Positions 15,932-25,406 of a DNA stretch of 64,000 nucleotides are shown here, in pieces. The position numbers and the translations under genes are program-made. The notes below the pieces were generated by a model. It was not told the origin of the DNA. It searched no databases and saw only the letters and a list, made by a program, of their open reading frames with translations. How positions within the stretch are numbered: position 1 is the first letter of the stretch; each line of letters begins with the position of its first letter. The stretch lies in contig NKIN01000002.1 in NCBI GenBank assembly GCA_002255905.1, forward strand, positions 186,001 through 250,000. The letters are read 5' to 3'. The stretch comes from Burkholderiales bacterium PBB1 (GTDB lineage: Bacteria; Pseudomonadota; Gammaproteobacteria; Burkholderiales; Burkholderiaceae_C).

Positions 15932-18138
15932 TGCGTGGCGTCGTCGGCGCCGGGCTGATCGCGCTGGCGAGCCTGTGCGCCGGCTGCAACAACAACCCGC
16001 TGCCCGACGGTGCGGCGGCGTCCAACACCCTGTTCACCGCCGTGTCCGGCAGTTCACCGCGGCACCTCGACCCGACCGCTTCGTACTGGAGCAACGAGAC
16101 GCCGTACACCTACCAGATCTACGAGCCACCCTATGGCTACCACTACCTGAAGCGGCCGTTCGTGTTGGTGGGCAAGGCGGCGGTCGAGGTGGCGCAGCCC
16201 CGGTACCTCGACAAGAACGGTCAGCCGTTGCCCGCTGAGGCGCCCGCGGCCGAGATCGCCGAAAGTGTCTACGACGTGCACATCAAGCCCGGCATCCGAT
16301 ACCAGCCGCACCCGGCGTTCGCGACCGATGCGCAGGGGCATTACCTCTATCACGCGCTGAAGCCGGGCGAACTCGGCGACCGCCGCTCGCCATGGCAGTT
16401 CGAACACCAGGGCACGCGCGAACTGGTGGCCGAGGACTATGTCTATGCGCTCAAGCGCCAGGCCACAACGCGCATCACCACACCGATCTACGGCATCTTC
16501 TCGGAATACGTGCTCGGTCTCAAGGACTACGGCGCGCTCATCAAGGCCGAGGACGCCAAGCTGCGCGCAGGGCTCGATCCGGCCGCGCGCGACAAGCCCT
16601 TTCTCGACTTCCGGAAGTGGCTGCTGATCGGCGCCACCGCACCCGAGAAGCACCTGCTGCGCATCCGCATCAAGGGCAAGTACCCGCAGTGGAGCTACTG
16701 GATGTCGCTGACCTTCATGGCCCCGGTGCCCTGGGAAGCCGACGCTTTCTATGCGCAGCCCGGCATGGCGGCCAACGGTCTGTCGCTCGACACCTGGCCC
16801 GTGGGCACGGGGCCGTACATGATGACCGAGTCGGTGCAGGACACGCGGCACGTGATGAAACGCAACCCGAACTACCGCGGCGAGCCCTATCCGTGTGAAG
16901 GTGTCGAGGCCGACCAAACCAACGGCATGCTGGCCGACTGCGGCAAGGCCACCCCGTTCGTCGACACCATCGTCGCGGTGATCGAGAAAGAGGGCGTGCC
17001 GCTGCGTGCCAAGTTCCGCCAGGGCTATTACGACGTGCCGCGCATCGAGCGGGTCGATGATGGGCTGGAATTCCTGGTCGAGATGGATGACTCCGAAGAC
17101 GTGCGCCGTGACTACACCGCGCGGGGTTTCCAGCTGCCGAAGTTTGCCGACGTGACCTCCTGGTACCTGGGCTTCAACATGCTCGACCCGGTGATCGGCC
17201 TTGGCGACACGCCCGAACGACAGGCGAAGAACCGAAAGCTGCGCCAGGCGATCTCGATCGCGATCGACTGGGAGGAATACAGCCGCATCTTCCCGAAGAG
17301 CGCCGGCGAAACCGCGATGGGCCCGCTGCCCGATGGCATCTTCGGTTCGCGCCACGGCCAGCCGCAGGGCGTCAACCCCGTGACGCATCGCCTGATCGAT
17401 GGCAAGGTGGTGCGCCGCCCGATCGCCGATGCGAAGAGGCTGCTGGCCGAGGCTGGCTATCCCGATGGCCGGGATGCCGCAACTGGCCGCCCGCTGGTGC
17501 TGAACTACGACTATTACAACCAGCCCACGCCCGAGGTGAAGTCGCAGCTCGACTGGATGGTCAAGCAGTTCGCGAAGATCGACGTGCAGCTCGAAATCCG
17601 CGCCACCGACAACAACCAGTTCCAGGACAAGGTGCGCAAGGGCAAGCACCAGATCTTCTGGTCGGGCTGGCTGGCCGATTACCCCGACGCCGAGAACTTC
17701 CTGTTCCTGCTGTACGGCCCGAACGCGAAATCGACCTCCGACGGCGAGAACACCGCGAACTACGCCAACCCCGAGTACGACGCGCTGTTCGCGCAGCTCA
17801 AGGGCGTCGACGACGGCCCCGAAAAGCAGGCGCTGATCGACCGGATGACGGCGATCGTCCAGCAGGATGCCCCGTGGTCCTTCGGCTATTTCCCGTATTC
17901 GTCGGGCGCGTTCCAGTCCTGGGTTCACAACGCCAAGCCGGCGGTGCTGGTGCGCGACATGGCGCGCTACATCCGCATCGATGCGGCCGAGCGGGCGCGG
18001 CGCCAGGCCGAATGGAACAAGCCGGTGTGGTGGCCGATCGGGCTCGGGGCTGCGGGGTTGATCGCGATTGTGTGGCTGGCCTTGCGCAGCTTCCGCCGGC
18101 GCGAGCGGGTCGACGCACGCGGCGTGGTGCTGTCATGA
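15931..18138 (+). CDS. ABC-transporter solute-binding protein, family 5 (peptide), lipoprotein with C-terminal membrane helix
   Basis: A 735-residue extracytoplasmic binding protein of the oligopeptide (SBP_bac_5) class. The N-terminus is a lipoprotein signal with lipobox LCAGC. Family marks are SPRHLDPTASYWSNE, then AEDYVYALKRQA, PVGTGPYMMTESVQDTRHV, KNRKLRQAISIAIDWEEY, and YPDAENFLFLLYGPN. It is longer than E. coli YejA (about 600), which it resembles in style. The last 40 residues contain a clear membrane helix (WWPIGLGAAGLIAIVWLALRSF) followed by RRRER, so the C-terminus should cross the inner membrane. The start ATG overlaps the ldcA stop by one base. A peptide substrate is inferred from the class. 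Confidence 0.9.
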   Translation: MRGVVGAGLIALASLCAGCNNNPLPDGAAASNTLFTAVSGSSPRHLDPTASYWSNETPYTYQIYEPPYGYHYLKRPFVLVGKAAVEVAQPRYLDKNGQPLPAEAPAAEIAESVYDVHIKPGIRYQPHPAFATDAQGHYLYHALKPGELGDRRSPWQFEHQGTRELVAEDYVYALKRQATTRITTPIYGIFSEYVLGLKDYGALIKAEDAKLRAGLDPAARDKPFLDFRKWLLIGATAPEKHLLRIRIKGKYPQWSYWMSLTFMAPVPWEADAFYAQPGMAANGLSLDTWPVGTGPYMMTESVQDTRHVMKRNPNYRGEPYPCEGVEADQTNGMLADCGKATPFVDTIVAVIEKEGVPLRAKFRQGYYDVPRIERVDDGLEFLVEMDDSEDVRRDYTARGFQLPKFADVTSWYLGFNMLDPVIGLGDTPERQAKNRKLRQAISIAIDWEEYSRIFPKSAGETAMGPLPDGIFGSRHGQPQGVNPVTHRLIDGKVVRRPIADAKRLLAEAGYPDGRDAATGRPLVLNYDYYNQPTPEVKSQLDWMVKQFAKIDVQLEIRATDNNQFQDKVRKGKHQIFWSGWLADYPDAENFLFLLYGPNAKSTSDGENTANYANPEYDALFAQLKGVDDGPEKQALIDRMTAIVQQDAPWSFGYFPYSSGAFQSWVHNAKPAVLVRDMARYIRIDAAERARRQAEWNKPVWWPIGLGAAGLIAIVWLALRSFRRRERVDARGVVLS

Positions 18139-18169
18139 CGTCTCGGATGCCGCCGCAGCGGAGTCGGCG

Positions 18170-19153
18170 ATGCTGAGCGCCATCGTCCGCCGCATCGCCT
18201 ATGGTGTGCTGATCCTGATCGGGGTGAACCTGGCAACCTTCTTCCTGTTTTTCACCGTCAACACGCCGGACGACATGGCGCGCTTGAATATCGGTGGCAA
18301 ACGGGTGACGCAGGAGCAGATCGACAAGTGGAAGGTCGAGCGCGGCTACGACAAGCCGCTGTACGTGAACCCGGCACGACAGGGCAGCGAGCGCTACACC
18401 GACACGATCTTCTGGGAGCGTTCGGTGTCGCTGTTCACGCTGAACTTCGGTCGTGCCGATGCCGAGAGCGCGGGCGACATCGGTCACCAGGTGAGTTCGC
18501 GGATGGCGGTCAGCCTGCAACTCGCGCTGCCGCTGTTCATCCTGCAGGTGATTGCAAGCACCGCGTTCGCGCTGCTGCTGGTGATGTTTCGGCAGACCCG
18601 CTTCGATGCCTGGGGCGTCGTGCTGTGCGTGGTGCTGTTGTCGATCTCGAGCCTGTTCTACATCATCGTCGGGCAGTTCTTCTTCTCGCGCGTGCTGCGG
18701 CTGGCGCCGATCTCGGGCTATGCGCCCGGGCTCGATGCGGTCAAGTTCCTGCTGCTGCCGATCGCGCTGTCACTGTTCGCCCGGTTGGGTGGCGAGGCGC
18801 GGCTTTACCGCGCGATGTTCCTCGAGGAAACCGGCAAGGACTATGTGCGCACCGCCCGCGCCAAGGGCCTGAGCGAGCCGCGCGTGCTGAGCGCCCATGT
18901 GCTGCGCAACGCGCTGATCCCCATCGTCACCAGCGCCGGTGGCTATCTGCCGTATGTGTTCCTCGGCAGCCTGGTGTTCGAGAGTTTCTTCGGCCTGCCA
19001 GGGTTGGGCGCGTATGTGATCGACGCGATCAGCAACCAGGACTTCGCGGTCGTGCGCACGATGGTGTTCCTGGGCTCGCTGCTCTATGTGCTGAGCTACA
19101 TCGTGATCGACATCGCCTACACCTGGATCGATCCGCGGGTGCGCCTGACATGA
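18170..19153 (+). CDS. ABC transporter permease, DppB/YejB type
   Basis: A 327-residue inner-membrane permease. The N-terminus MLSAIVRRIAYGVLILIGVNLATFFLFF is the normal first helix of DppB/YejB proteins. The C-terminal half carries the transmembrane core and the EAA loop: YRAMFLEETGKDYVRTARAKGLSEPRVLSAHVLRNALIP, followed by LGSLVFESFFGLPGLGAYVIDAI. It forms the channel with the next permease. The start was taken as the ATG at 18170, 31 bases after the binding-protein stop, because it gives the family N-terminus. The gene ends in ATGA, sharing four bases with the next gene. Confidence 0.92.
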   Translation: MLSAIVRRIAYGVLILIGVNLATFFLFFTVNTPDDMARLNIGGKRVTQEQIDKWKVERGYDKPLYVNPARQGSERYTDTIFWERSVSLFTLNFGRADAESAGDIGHQVSSRMAVSLQLALPLFILQVIASTAFALLLVMFRQTRFDAWGVVLCVVLLSISSLFYIIVGQFFFSRVLRLAPISGYAPGLDAVKFLLLPIALSLFARLGGEARLYRAMFLEETGKDYVRTARAKGLSEPRVLSAHVLRNALIPIVTSAGGYLPYVFLGSLVFESFFGLPGLGAYVIDAISNQDFAVVRTMVFLGSLLYVLSYIVIDIAYTWIDPRVRLT

Positions 19154-20616
19154 ACCTCATGCTGCCGAAGTTCGTGCTGCTGTGGACCGACGCGGTGATG
19201 TGGGCACTGGCGGCCGCGTTGCTGGTCTACGCCCGCGTCGTCTGGCGCAGCCCGACGTTGCGCGCGAGCTGGACGCTGGTGTTCCGCGATGCGGCGGCCT
19301 TCGCCTCAGCGATCGTGCTTGGACTGTGCCTGGTGCTGACGCTGCTCGACAGCGTGCATTTCCGCCGCGCGTTGCCAGCAGGGGTGGGCAGCGAAGCGGC
19401 TGCGTCAGCGGTGGCCTACGACACCCGCACGCAATCGCTGCTCGATGCGCTGCTCGTGCGCCTGGTCGATTCCCGCGAAGCGACCTATTCGCGGCCGCTG
19501 GCCTACCAGAGCTTCACGCTCGAATCGCTGACGGTCGATGGCGAAGTGCGCCGGCTGCCGCCTCGCCTGCTGCACGGCGGTGCGCACTTGAGCGACCCGG
19601 CGACGCAATGGTCCGCGGACATCGCGCTGCGCGTGGCGGCGGGCTTGGTCGTCGGCGCGGTTGTCGCGTTGCTGTTGAGCGCCTGGACCGTGCGCGGTGT
19701 GGCTCGCCGCCATGGTTGGGCGTGGCGCGAGGCCGCGGCGCGCGTGTGGCGTGACGACTGCGATATCCGCTGGCGTGCCGCGCTGATGATGGTCACGGGC
19801 CTGTGCCTGCTGGCCGGCCCGGCCGCGCTGCTGATGCACGACTACCACCTGCTCGGCACCGATCGCACCGGCAACGATGTGTTCTACCAGGCGCTGAAAA
19901 GCATCCGCACCGCCTTCGTCATCGGCACGCTGGCCACCATCGCCACACTGCCGCTGGCGGTGGGCCTGGGGCTGATGGCGGGCTACTTCAAGGGCTGGGT
20001 CGACGAGGCCATCCAGTACCTCTACACCGTGCTGTCGTCGGTGCCGAATGTGCTGCTGATCGCGGCCTGTGTGCTGATGGTGCAGGTGTTCCTCGACCAG
20101 CATCCCGAGCTGTTCGAGACCGGCGCCGAGCGCGCCGACCTGAAGCTGTTCCTGCTCTGCGCCATCCTCGGCCTCACCGGCTGGGCCGGGCTGTGCCGCC
20201 TGCTGCGTGCCGAAGCCTTGAAGCTGCGCGAGCTGGAATACGTGCAGGCAGCGACTGCGTTCGGTGTCGGCCCGTGGCGCATCCTCGCGCGCCACCTGAT
20301 GCCCAACGTGATGCACCTGGTGCTGATCACCACCGTGCTCGATTTTTCCGGGCTGATCCTCTACGAAGCGGTGCTGTCGTATGTGGGCGTGGGCGTCGAC
20401 CCGTCGATGAACAGTTTCGGCGGCATGATCAACTTGGCACGCAGCGAGATGAGCCGCGACCCGGTGGTGTGGTGGTCGTTCGCAGCGGCCTTCGGCTTCA
20501 TGGTCACGGTGGTGCTGGCGGCCAACTTCTTCGCCGACGGCGTGCGCGATGCCTTCGATCCGCGGGCGCGGGTGTTCCGGGCCCGGCGCGCGCCGGCGCC
20601 GGTCAAGGCGGGCTGA
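19150..20616 (+). CDS. ABC transporter permease, DppC/YejE type with long N-terminal extension
   Basis: A 488-residue permease. Residues from about 235 on form the standard domain: LLGTDRTGNDVFYQALKSIRTAFVIG, LGLMAGYFKGWVDEAIQYLYTVLSSVPNVLLI, an EAA loop with LRELEYVQAATAFGVGPWRILARHLMPN, and LSYVGVGVDPSMNSFGGMI. E. coli YejE is about 340 residues, so this protein has roughly 150 extra residues. These include helices near residues 8-30 and 48-66, a periplasmic part with VAYDTRTQSLLDALLVRLVDSREATYS, and another helix near 168-186. It overlaps the preceding permease by four bases. A gap of six bases separates it from the ATPase gene. Confidence 0.9.
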   Translation: MNLMLPKFVLLWTDAVMWALAAALLVYARVVWRSPTLRASWTLVFRDAAAFASAIVLGLCLVLTLLDSVHFRRALPAGVGSEAAASAVAYDTRTQSLLDALLVRLVDSREATYSRPLAYQSFTLESLTVDGEVRRLPPRLLHGGAHLSDPATQWSADIALRVAAGLVVGAVVALLLSAWTVRGVARRHGWAWREAAARVWRDDCDIRWRAALMMVTGLCLLAGPAALLMHDYHLLGTDRTGNDVFYQALKSIRTAFVIGTLATIATLPLAVGLGLMAGYFKGWVDEAIQYLYTVLSSVPNVLLIAACVLMVQVFLDQHPELFETGAERADLKLFLLCAILGLTGWAGLCRLLRAEALKLRELEYVQAATAFGVGPWRILARHLMPNVMHLVLITTVLDFSGLILYEAVLSYVGVGVDPSMNSFGGMINLARSEMSRDPVVWWSFAAAFGFMVTVVLAANFFADGVRDAFDPRARVFRARRAPAPVKAG

Positions 20617-20622
20617 ACCGCG

Positions 20623-22572
20623 ATGCTGACGATCACCGATCTGAAGGTGGCGATCGACGCCGATGCCGGCCTGATCCGTGCGATCGATGGGCTGTCGCTG
20701 TGCATCGAACGCGGCGAAACCTTTGCGCTGGTCGGCGAATCCGGCTGCGGCAAGAGCATGACGGCGCTGGCGCTGATGCGGCTGCTGCCCGACAACGGCC
20801 GCGTCACCGACGGCCGTGTCGAGATCGAGGGGCAGGAGACGCTGTCGCTGCCCGAATCGGCGATGCGCCGGCTGCGCGGTGGCCGCATCGGCATGATCTT
20901 CCAGGAGCCGGCGACCAGCCTGAACCCGGTGATGCGGGTGGGCGACCAGATCGTCGAGGCGATCGAGACGCACACGGCCTTGCGCGGTGCCGCGGCGCGG
21001 GCCAAAGCGATGGAGTGGCTGGGCCGCGTTGGCATCCCCGAGCCCGAGCGACGCATCGACGATTACCCGTTCCGCATGAGCGGCGGACAGAAACAGCGGG
21101 TGATGATCGCGATCGCCCTGGCCGCCGAACCGGCATTCCTCGTGGCCGACGAACCCACCACCGCGCTCGATGTCGCGATCCAGGCGCAGATTCTCGAGTT
21201 GCTGAAGCAGCTGCAGCGCGAGCAGGGCATGGGCCTGCTGCTGATCACGCACGACCTGGCCGTGGTGTCGGGCATGGCGCAGCGGGTCGCGCTGATGTAC
21301 GCGGGGCAGATCGTCGAGGTGGCCAGCGCGGCTGAGTTCTTCAACGAGCCGAAGCATCCGTATGCGCGGCTGTTGCTGCAGTCACTGCCCGAAGCGCAGA
21401 AGCGCGGCACGGCGCTCGCTGCGATCGCGGGCACGGTGCCGTCGCTGTCTCAAGCCTTCATCGGCTGTCGCTTTGCGCCACGCTGTGACCGGGCCTTCGA
21501 TCGCTGTAGCAGCGAGGCGCCGGTGCTGCTGCCGCCGATGACTTTGGCGCAGGACCCGGCGCTGCCGCTGCGTGAAGTTCGTTGCTGGTTGCATGTGTCG
21601 CCGACAGGAGCCGAAGCAGCCGACGCGGTCAGCGGGCGTGCCGCATCCGTCAGCGCGGCCACCGCCCCGCAGGCTGTGTCCAGCTTGCTGCCGAGCGATC
21701 AGTTGCTCCTCGATGTGCAGCACCTGTCGGTGCGCTTCCCGATCCGCACCGGCGTGTTTCAGCGCGTCAGCTCGCATGCGGTGGCGGTGGCCGATGTGTC
21801 GCTACAGATCCGCCGCGGCGAGACCTTTGCACTGGTCGGCGAGTCGGGCTGCGGCAAGACCACGCTGGGCAAAGCCATCGTGCAGTTGCTGCGCGGTCAG
21901 GCACAGATTGAAGGCCGGGTGCTGCTCGAAGGGCAAGACCTGTTCGGCCTGCAAGGCGAGGCGCTGAGGCTGGCGCGGCGCTCGGTGCAGATGATCTTCC
22001 AGGACCCCTACGCGTCGCTGAACCCGCGGATGCGGGTGCTCGATCTGCTGGAGGAAGGTGTGTTGACGCTGCGCCCTGAACTCGACGCAGCCGCACGGCG
22101 CGCGCTGCTCGAATCGCTGGTCGAGCGCGTCGGCCTGCGTCGCGAGGCGCTGCAGCGCTATCCGCATGAGTTTTCCGGCGGACAGCGGCAACGCATCGCG
22201 ATCGCGCGCGCACTGGCCGTGGAGCCCCGGCTGATCATCTGCGACGAGCCGACCTCGGCGCTGGATGTGTCGGTGCAGGCCCAGATCCTGAACCTGCTGA
22301 AGCAGCTGCAGCGCGAGCTGGGCCTGTCCTACCTGTTCATCACCCATCACCTGGGCGTGGTCGAATACATTGCCGACCACGTGGCGGTGATGCACCGCGG
22401 GCGCATCGAGGAAACGGGGCCGACGGCCGCCCTGCTGGCCAACCCGCGCGAGGCCTACACCCGCCGGCTGCTGGCCGCGGTGCCGCGATTGCTCAGGCGC
22501 TCATCGCAGGCGGTGTCGATCAGTGACATCCACGCCGCCACACGCGACCAGAACACGGGCCCAGAAGAATGA
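20623..22572 (+). CDS. Fused double ATP-binding subunit of peptide ABC importer
   Basis: A 649-residue protein with two complete ABC domains. Domain 1 has Walker [10 protein letters not shown], signature MSGGQKQR, Walker [13 protein letters not shown] and switch His in [10 protein letters not shown]. It ends with the oligopeptide-family extension containing Cys residues ([15 protein letters not shown]). Domain 2 has Walker [10 protein letters not shown], signature FSGGQRQR, Walker [13 protein letters not shown] and [16 protein letters not shown]. This is the DppD-DppF or YejF arrangement in one chain; a linker of about 60 residues rich in Ala separates the halves. The gene's ATGA end overlaps the receptor gene start, showing tight coupling with the outer-membrane component. 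Confidence 0.93.
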   Translation: MLTITDLKVAIDADAGLIRAIDGLSLCIERGETFALVGESGCGKSMTALALMRLLPDNGRVTDGRVEIEGQETLSLPESAMRRLRGGRIGMIFQEPATSLNPVMRVGDQIVEAIETHTALRGAAARAKAMEWLGRVGIPEPERRIDDYPFRMSGGQKQRVMIAIALAAEPAFLVADEPTTALDVAIQAQILELLKQLQREQGMGLLLITHDLAVVSGMAQRVALMYAGQIVEVASAAEFFNEPKHPYARLLLQSLPEAQKRGTALAAIAGTVPSLSQAFIGCRFAPRCDRAFDRCSSEAPVLLPPMTLAQDPALPLREVRCWLHVSPTGAEAADAVSGRAASVSAATAPQAVSSLLPSDQLLLDVQHLSVRFPIRTGVFQRVSSHAVAVADVSLQIRRGETFALVGESGCGKTTLGKAIVQLLRGQAQIEGRVLLEGQDLFGLQGEALRLARRSVQMIFQDPYASLNPRMRVLDLLEEGVLTLRPELDAAARRALLESLVERVGLRREALQRYPHEFSGGQRQRIAIARALAVEPRLIICDEPTSALDVSVQAQILNLLKQLQRELGLSYLFITHHLGVVEYIADHVAVMHRGRIEETGPTAALLANPREAYTRRLLAAVPRLLRRSSQAVSISDIHAATRDQNTGPEE

Positions 22573-25382
22573 ACGGGGGAGGCGAGGTGAAAGACAGCGG
22601 CAACAGCAAGCACCGGCGCGTCAGCGCGTACCCGTGGGTCATCGTGATGGCTTGTAGTCTGGTCTGCGACTCGGTGTGGGCGCAGCAGACGCTGGAGCGC
22701 GTGGAGATCACCGGCTCGTCGATCCGCCGCATCGATGCCGAATCGGCGCTGCCGGTGCAAGTCATCAAGCGAGACGAGATCGAGCGCAGCGGCTACACCT
22801 CCACCGCGGACCTGATCAAGAACCTGCCTGCGGTGATGGGCTCGTCGGTCGAATCCGGCACCGTGGGTTCGGAGACCTACGGCTTTGCCGGCGTGTCGAT
22901 CCACGGCATTGGCGAGGGGCGCACGCTGGTGCTGCTCAACGGGCGGCGGCTGGCGCGGTTCGGGGGACAGTTCCTCACCGGTGACCAGAACGCCATCGAC
23001 CTGAACAGCATCCCGATCTCGGCGATCGAGCGCATCGAGATCCTGACCGATGGTGCCTCGGCGTTGTACGGCTCCGATGCGATCGGCGGTGTCGTCAACT
23101 TCATCACCCGGCGCGGCAGCACGCAGGGCTCGGCGAGTGTCGGTGTTTCACTGCCGCGTGCCGGTGCGCGCGAGACCAATGTCAGCGTGACGCAGGGCAT
23201 CGGCGACTACGACAGCGATGGCTACAACGTGATGCTCTCGGCCAGCGCCGATCGCCGCACCCAGTTGGCGGCCACGGCCCGCAAGTTCGCCCGCACCGGC
23301 GAGATCTTCTTCACCGAAGGCGGGCAGCGTTATCGATTTCTGGCCGCCTCCGGCTTCAGCATCCCGGCGAATGTGCTGGACGCCGATTTCAACCCGATCA
23401 ACCCGTCTCTGGCCGCGAACGGCCGATGCCCCGACCAGCATGTCGTGCTCGGTGCCGGTTGCGCCTACGACTTCGTTGCGGACCAGGAGATCTACCCCGA
23501 CCGACAGCGGCAGAGCCTGGTCACGTCGTTCGATCGCCGACTCGACGGTGGCGCGAAGCTGTTCGGTGATCTGGTGTACTCACGCAGCCGTTCGCGCGGA
23601 ACGGTGTCTTACAACTCCACCGAATTCGCGATCGCCCCCAGCTCGCCTTATTTCGGCCAGGCCCTGGCGGCCGGTGGCTACAACAACACCGATCCGGATC
23701 AGGGTGACCTGGGCGTGCTGGCCGACTACCGCGTCACCGATCTCGGCCGGCGCGTGACCGACGACCGCGCCGAGGCAGTCCATGCCGTGCTGGGTGTCGA
23801 GGGGCAGATCGGCCGCTGGGACCTGAACCTGGCCTACACACACAGTCAGAGCGTGGTACGGGGCAGCCTGGACAGCGGCTATGCGCTCAACAGCCGCATG
23901 CTCACTGCGCTGAACACCGTGGTCGATCCGTTTGCGTTGCTAGGTCAGCAGTCGCTGGCGGGTCAACAGGCGCTGGCCGACGCGCGCTACACCGGCTACT
24001 GGAATGGCGGCAAATCGACCCTTGACGGTATCGAGCTTCGCGGCACCACCGAGCTCAGGGCGCTGGCGGGCGGGCCGATGCAACTGGGCACCGGGGCCAG
24101 CTTCTTTCGCGAGCGGTACAACTCGCGGCCCAGCGCTCTGGCGCAAGGGCTGGGGGGCGAGACGCGTTTTGGCGACAACGCGGCCGAGGTACCGTCGTCG
24201 GGTGCGCGCAATGTCATCGGTGTGTACGCTGAACTGCTGGCGCCCGTGACCAAGGACGTGGAGCTGACATTGGGCCTGCGACACGACCACTATTCGGAGT
24301 TCGGCGACACCACCAACGCGAAGCTGTCGGCACGCTGGCAACCGGCACCGGGGCTGCTGATCCGTGGCTCGGTCGGCAGCGGCTACAAGGCGCCGTCGAT
24401 CCTGCAGGTGAAGGCCTCGCGCCAGCTGTTCGGGCTGAGCTCGATCTTTGTCGACTGCAGCGCACCTGACCGCAACGGCGTCACGCTCAACGACGTCGCG
24501 GCCTCGTTCGGCCCCGGTGTGGTCTGCCCCAACGGCAAGCAGGCCGACGTGATAGCGCAGGGCAACCGCAAGCTCAAGCCCGAGCGCTCGACCCAGGCCT
24601 CGCTCGGGCTGCGCATCGAACCCGTGCCGGCGCTGTCGTTCGGTGCCGATTACTGGATGGTCGGGCTCTACAACGCGATCGGGCAGATCGATCCGTCGGC
24701 CATCGTCGACGACCTGAATGCCAACCGTGGCAGCTTCACCACCGCCGTGAATGCCGGCACCGGCGTCACCCAACTGGCCTTTTTCACGCCCAATCTGAAT
24801 CAGGGCAAGGCGTTCAAGTCCGGCATCGACTTCGATGTCGTCGGTCGCGCCAACCTGTCGCGCCTGGGCCAACTGACCTCCCAACTGACCTCCCAGCTGA
24901 GCGCCACCTACCTGCTGCGCGATCAGTACCAGATCGTGGCCGGCGGTCCCTATTCGAGCAGCCTCGGGCGTTTCGGTGACGACGGCACGGTGAGCTTCCG
25001 CTGGCAGGCCCGCTGGGTCAACACCATCGAGCTCGGCAGCACGACGCACACGCTGGTGCTGAACTACAAGTCAGGCTATCGCGACCCGGACGTTGCCGCC
25101 AGCGCCTACGTGAACCGGGTCAACGCCGACGGATCGATCGGCGACGCAGTGGACTCGCTGACGCGCCGGGTGTCCGACAACCTCACCGTGGACTGGCAGA
25201 CCCGGTGGCGCGTGATGCCGCAGCTCGATCTGAACGTCGGCCTGATCAATGTGTTCGACCAGGATCCCCCACTGTCGCTCGCGGTCGGTGGGCTGAAGCA
25301 GGGCTTTCAGGTCGGCTATGACGATCGCTACTACGATCCCCGTGGTCGCACCGTGTATGCGAACCTGAACTACCGGTTCTGA
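22569..25382 (+). CDS. TonB-dependent outer-membrane receptor
   Basis: A 937-residue receptor. A signal peptide (WVIVMACSLVCDSVWAQ) is followed by a TonB box-like LERVEITGS, then the plug: LPVQVIKRDEIERSGYTSTADLIKNLPAV, TLVLLNGRRLARFG, IERIEILTDGASALYGSDAIGGVVNFITR. The beta-barrel has many alternating strands, and ends in an aromatic residue (NYRF), as needed for barrel assembly. The plug style is that of the large receptors of Xanthomonas and other proteobacteria that import sugars or peptides, not of classical siderophore receptors. It overlaps the ABC ATPase gene by four bases and is followed by tonB-exbB-exbD-exbD, so ligand and partners should be dedicated. A 12-bp tandem duplication lies at 24869-24892. 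Confidence 0.93.
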   Translation: MNGGGEVKDSGNSKHRRVSAYPWVIVMACSLVCDSVWAQQTLERVEITGSSIRRIDAESALPVQVIKRDEIERSGYTSTADLIKNLPAVMGSSVESGTVGSETYGFAGVSIHGIGEGRTLVLLNGRRLARFGGQFLTGDQNAIDLNSIPISAIERIEILTDGASALYGSDAIGGVVNFITRRGSTQGSASVGVSLPRAGARETNVSVTQGIGDYDSDGYNVMLSASADRRTQLAATARKFARTGEIFFTEGGQRYRFLAASGFSIPANVLDADFNPINPSLAANGRCPDQHVVLGAGCAYDFVADQEIYPDRQRQSLVTSFDRRLDGGAKLFGDLVYSRSRSRGTVSYNSTEFAIAPSSPYFGQALAAGGYNNTDPDQGDLGVLADYRVTDLGRRVTDDRAEAVHAVLGVEGQIGRWDLNLAYTHSQSVVRGSLDSGYALNSRMLTALNTVVDPFALLGQQSLAGQQALADARYTGYWNGGKSTLDGIELRGTTELRALAGGPMQLGTGASFFRERYNSRPSALAQGLGGETRFGDNAAEVPSSGARNVIGVYAELLAPVTKDVELTLGLRHDHYSEFGDTTNAKLSARWQPAPGLLIRGSVGSGYKAPSILQVKASRQLFGLSSIFVDCSAPDRNGVTLNDVAASFGPGVVCPNGKQADVIAQGNRKLKPERSTQASLGLRIEPVPALSFGADYWMVGLYNAIGQIDPSAIVDDLNANRGSFTTAVNAGTGVTQLAFFTPNLNQGKAFKSGIDFDVVGRANLSRLGQLTSQLTSQLSATYLLRDQYQIVAGGPYSSSLGRFGDDGTVSFRWQARWVNTIELGSTTHTLVLNYKSGYRDPDVAASAYVNRVNADGSIGDAVDSLTRRVSDNLTVDWQTRWRVMPQLDLNVGLINVFDQDPPLSLAVGGLKQGFQVGYDDRYYDPRGRTVYANLNYRF
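24869..24892 (+). repeat. Tandem 12-bp duplication inside receptor gene
   Basis: The 12-mer CCAACTGACCTC occurs twice in direct tandem, followed by a degenerate third copy (CCAGCTGA). It is in frame and adds the residues QLTS twice in the barrel region. A replication-slippage origin is likely. It does not disturb the frame. Confidence 0.75.
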
Positions 25383-25406
25383 GGTTTCCGATCCCCGCCG
25401 TTGCCG

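Noticed and set aside
16054-17928. 624-residue minus-strand frame opposite the binding-protein gene
   Set aside because: Composition is that of a shadow frame (His, Arg, Gly, Val rich), with no motif, while the plus strand encodes an obvious transporter protein.
19405-21357. 650-residue minus-strand frame opposite permease and ATPase genes
   Set aside because: It crosses two genes, is very His/Gln-rich and has no family features.
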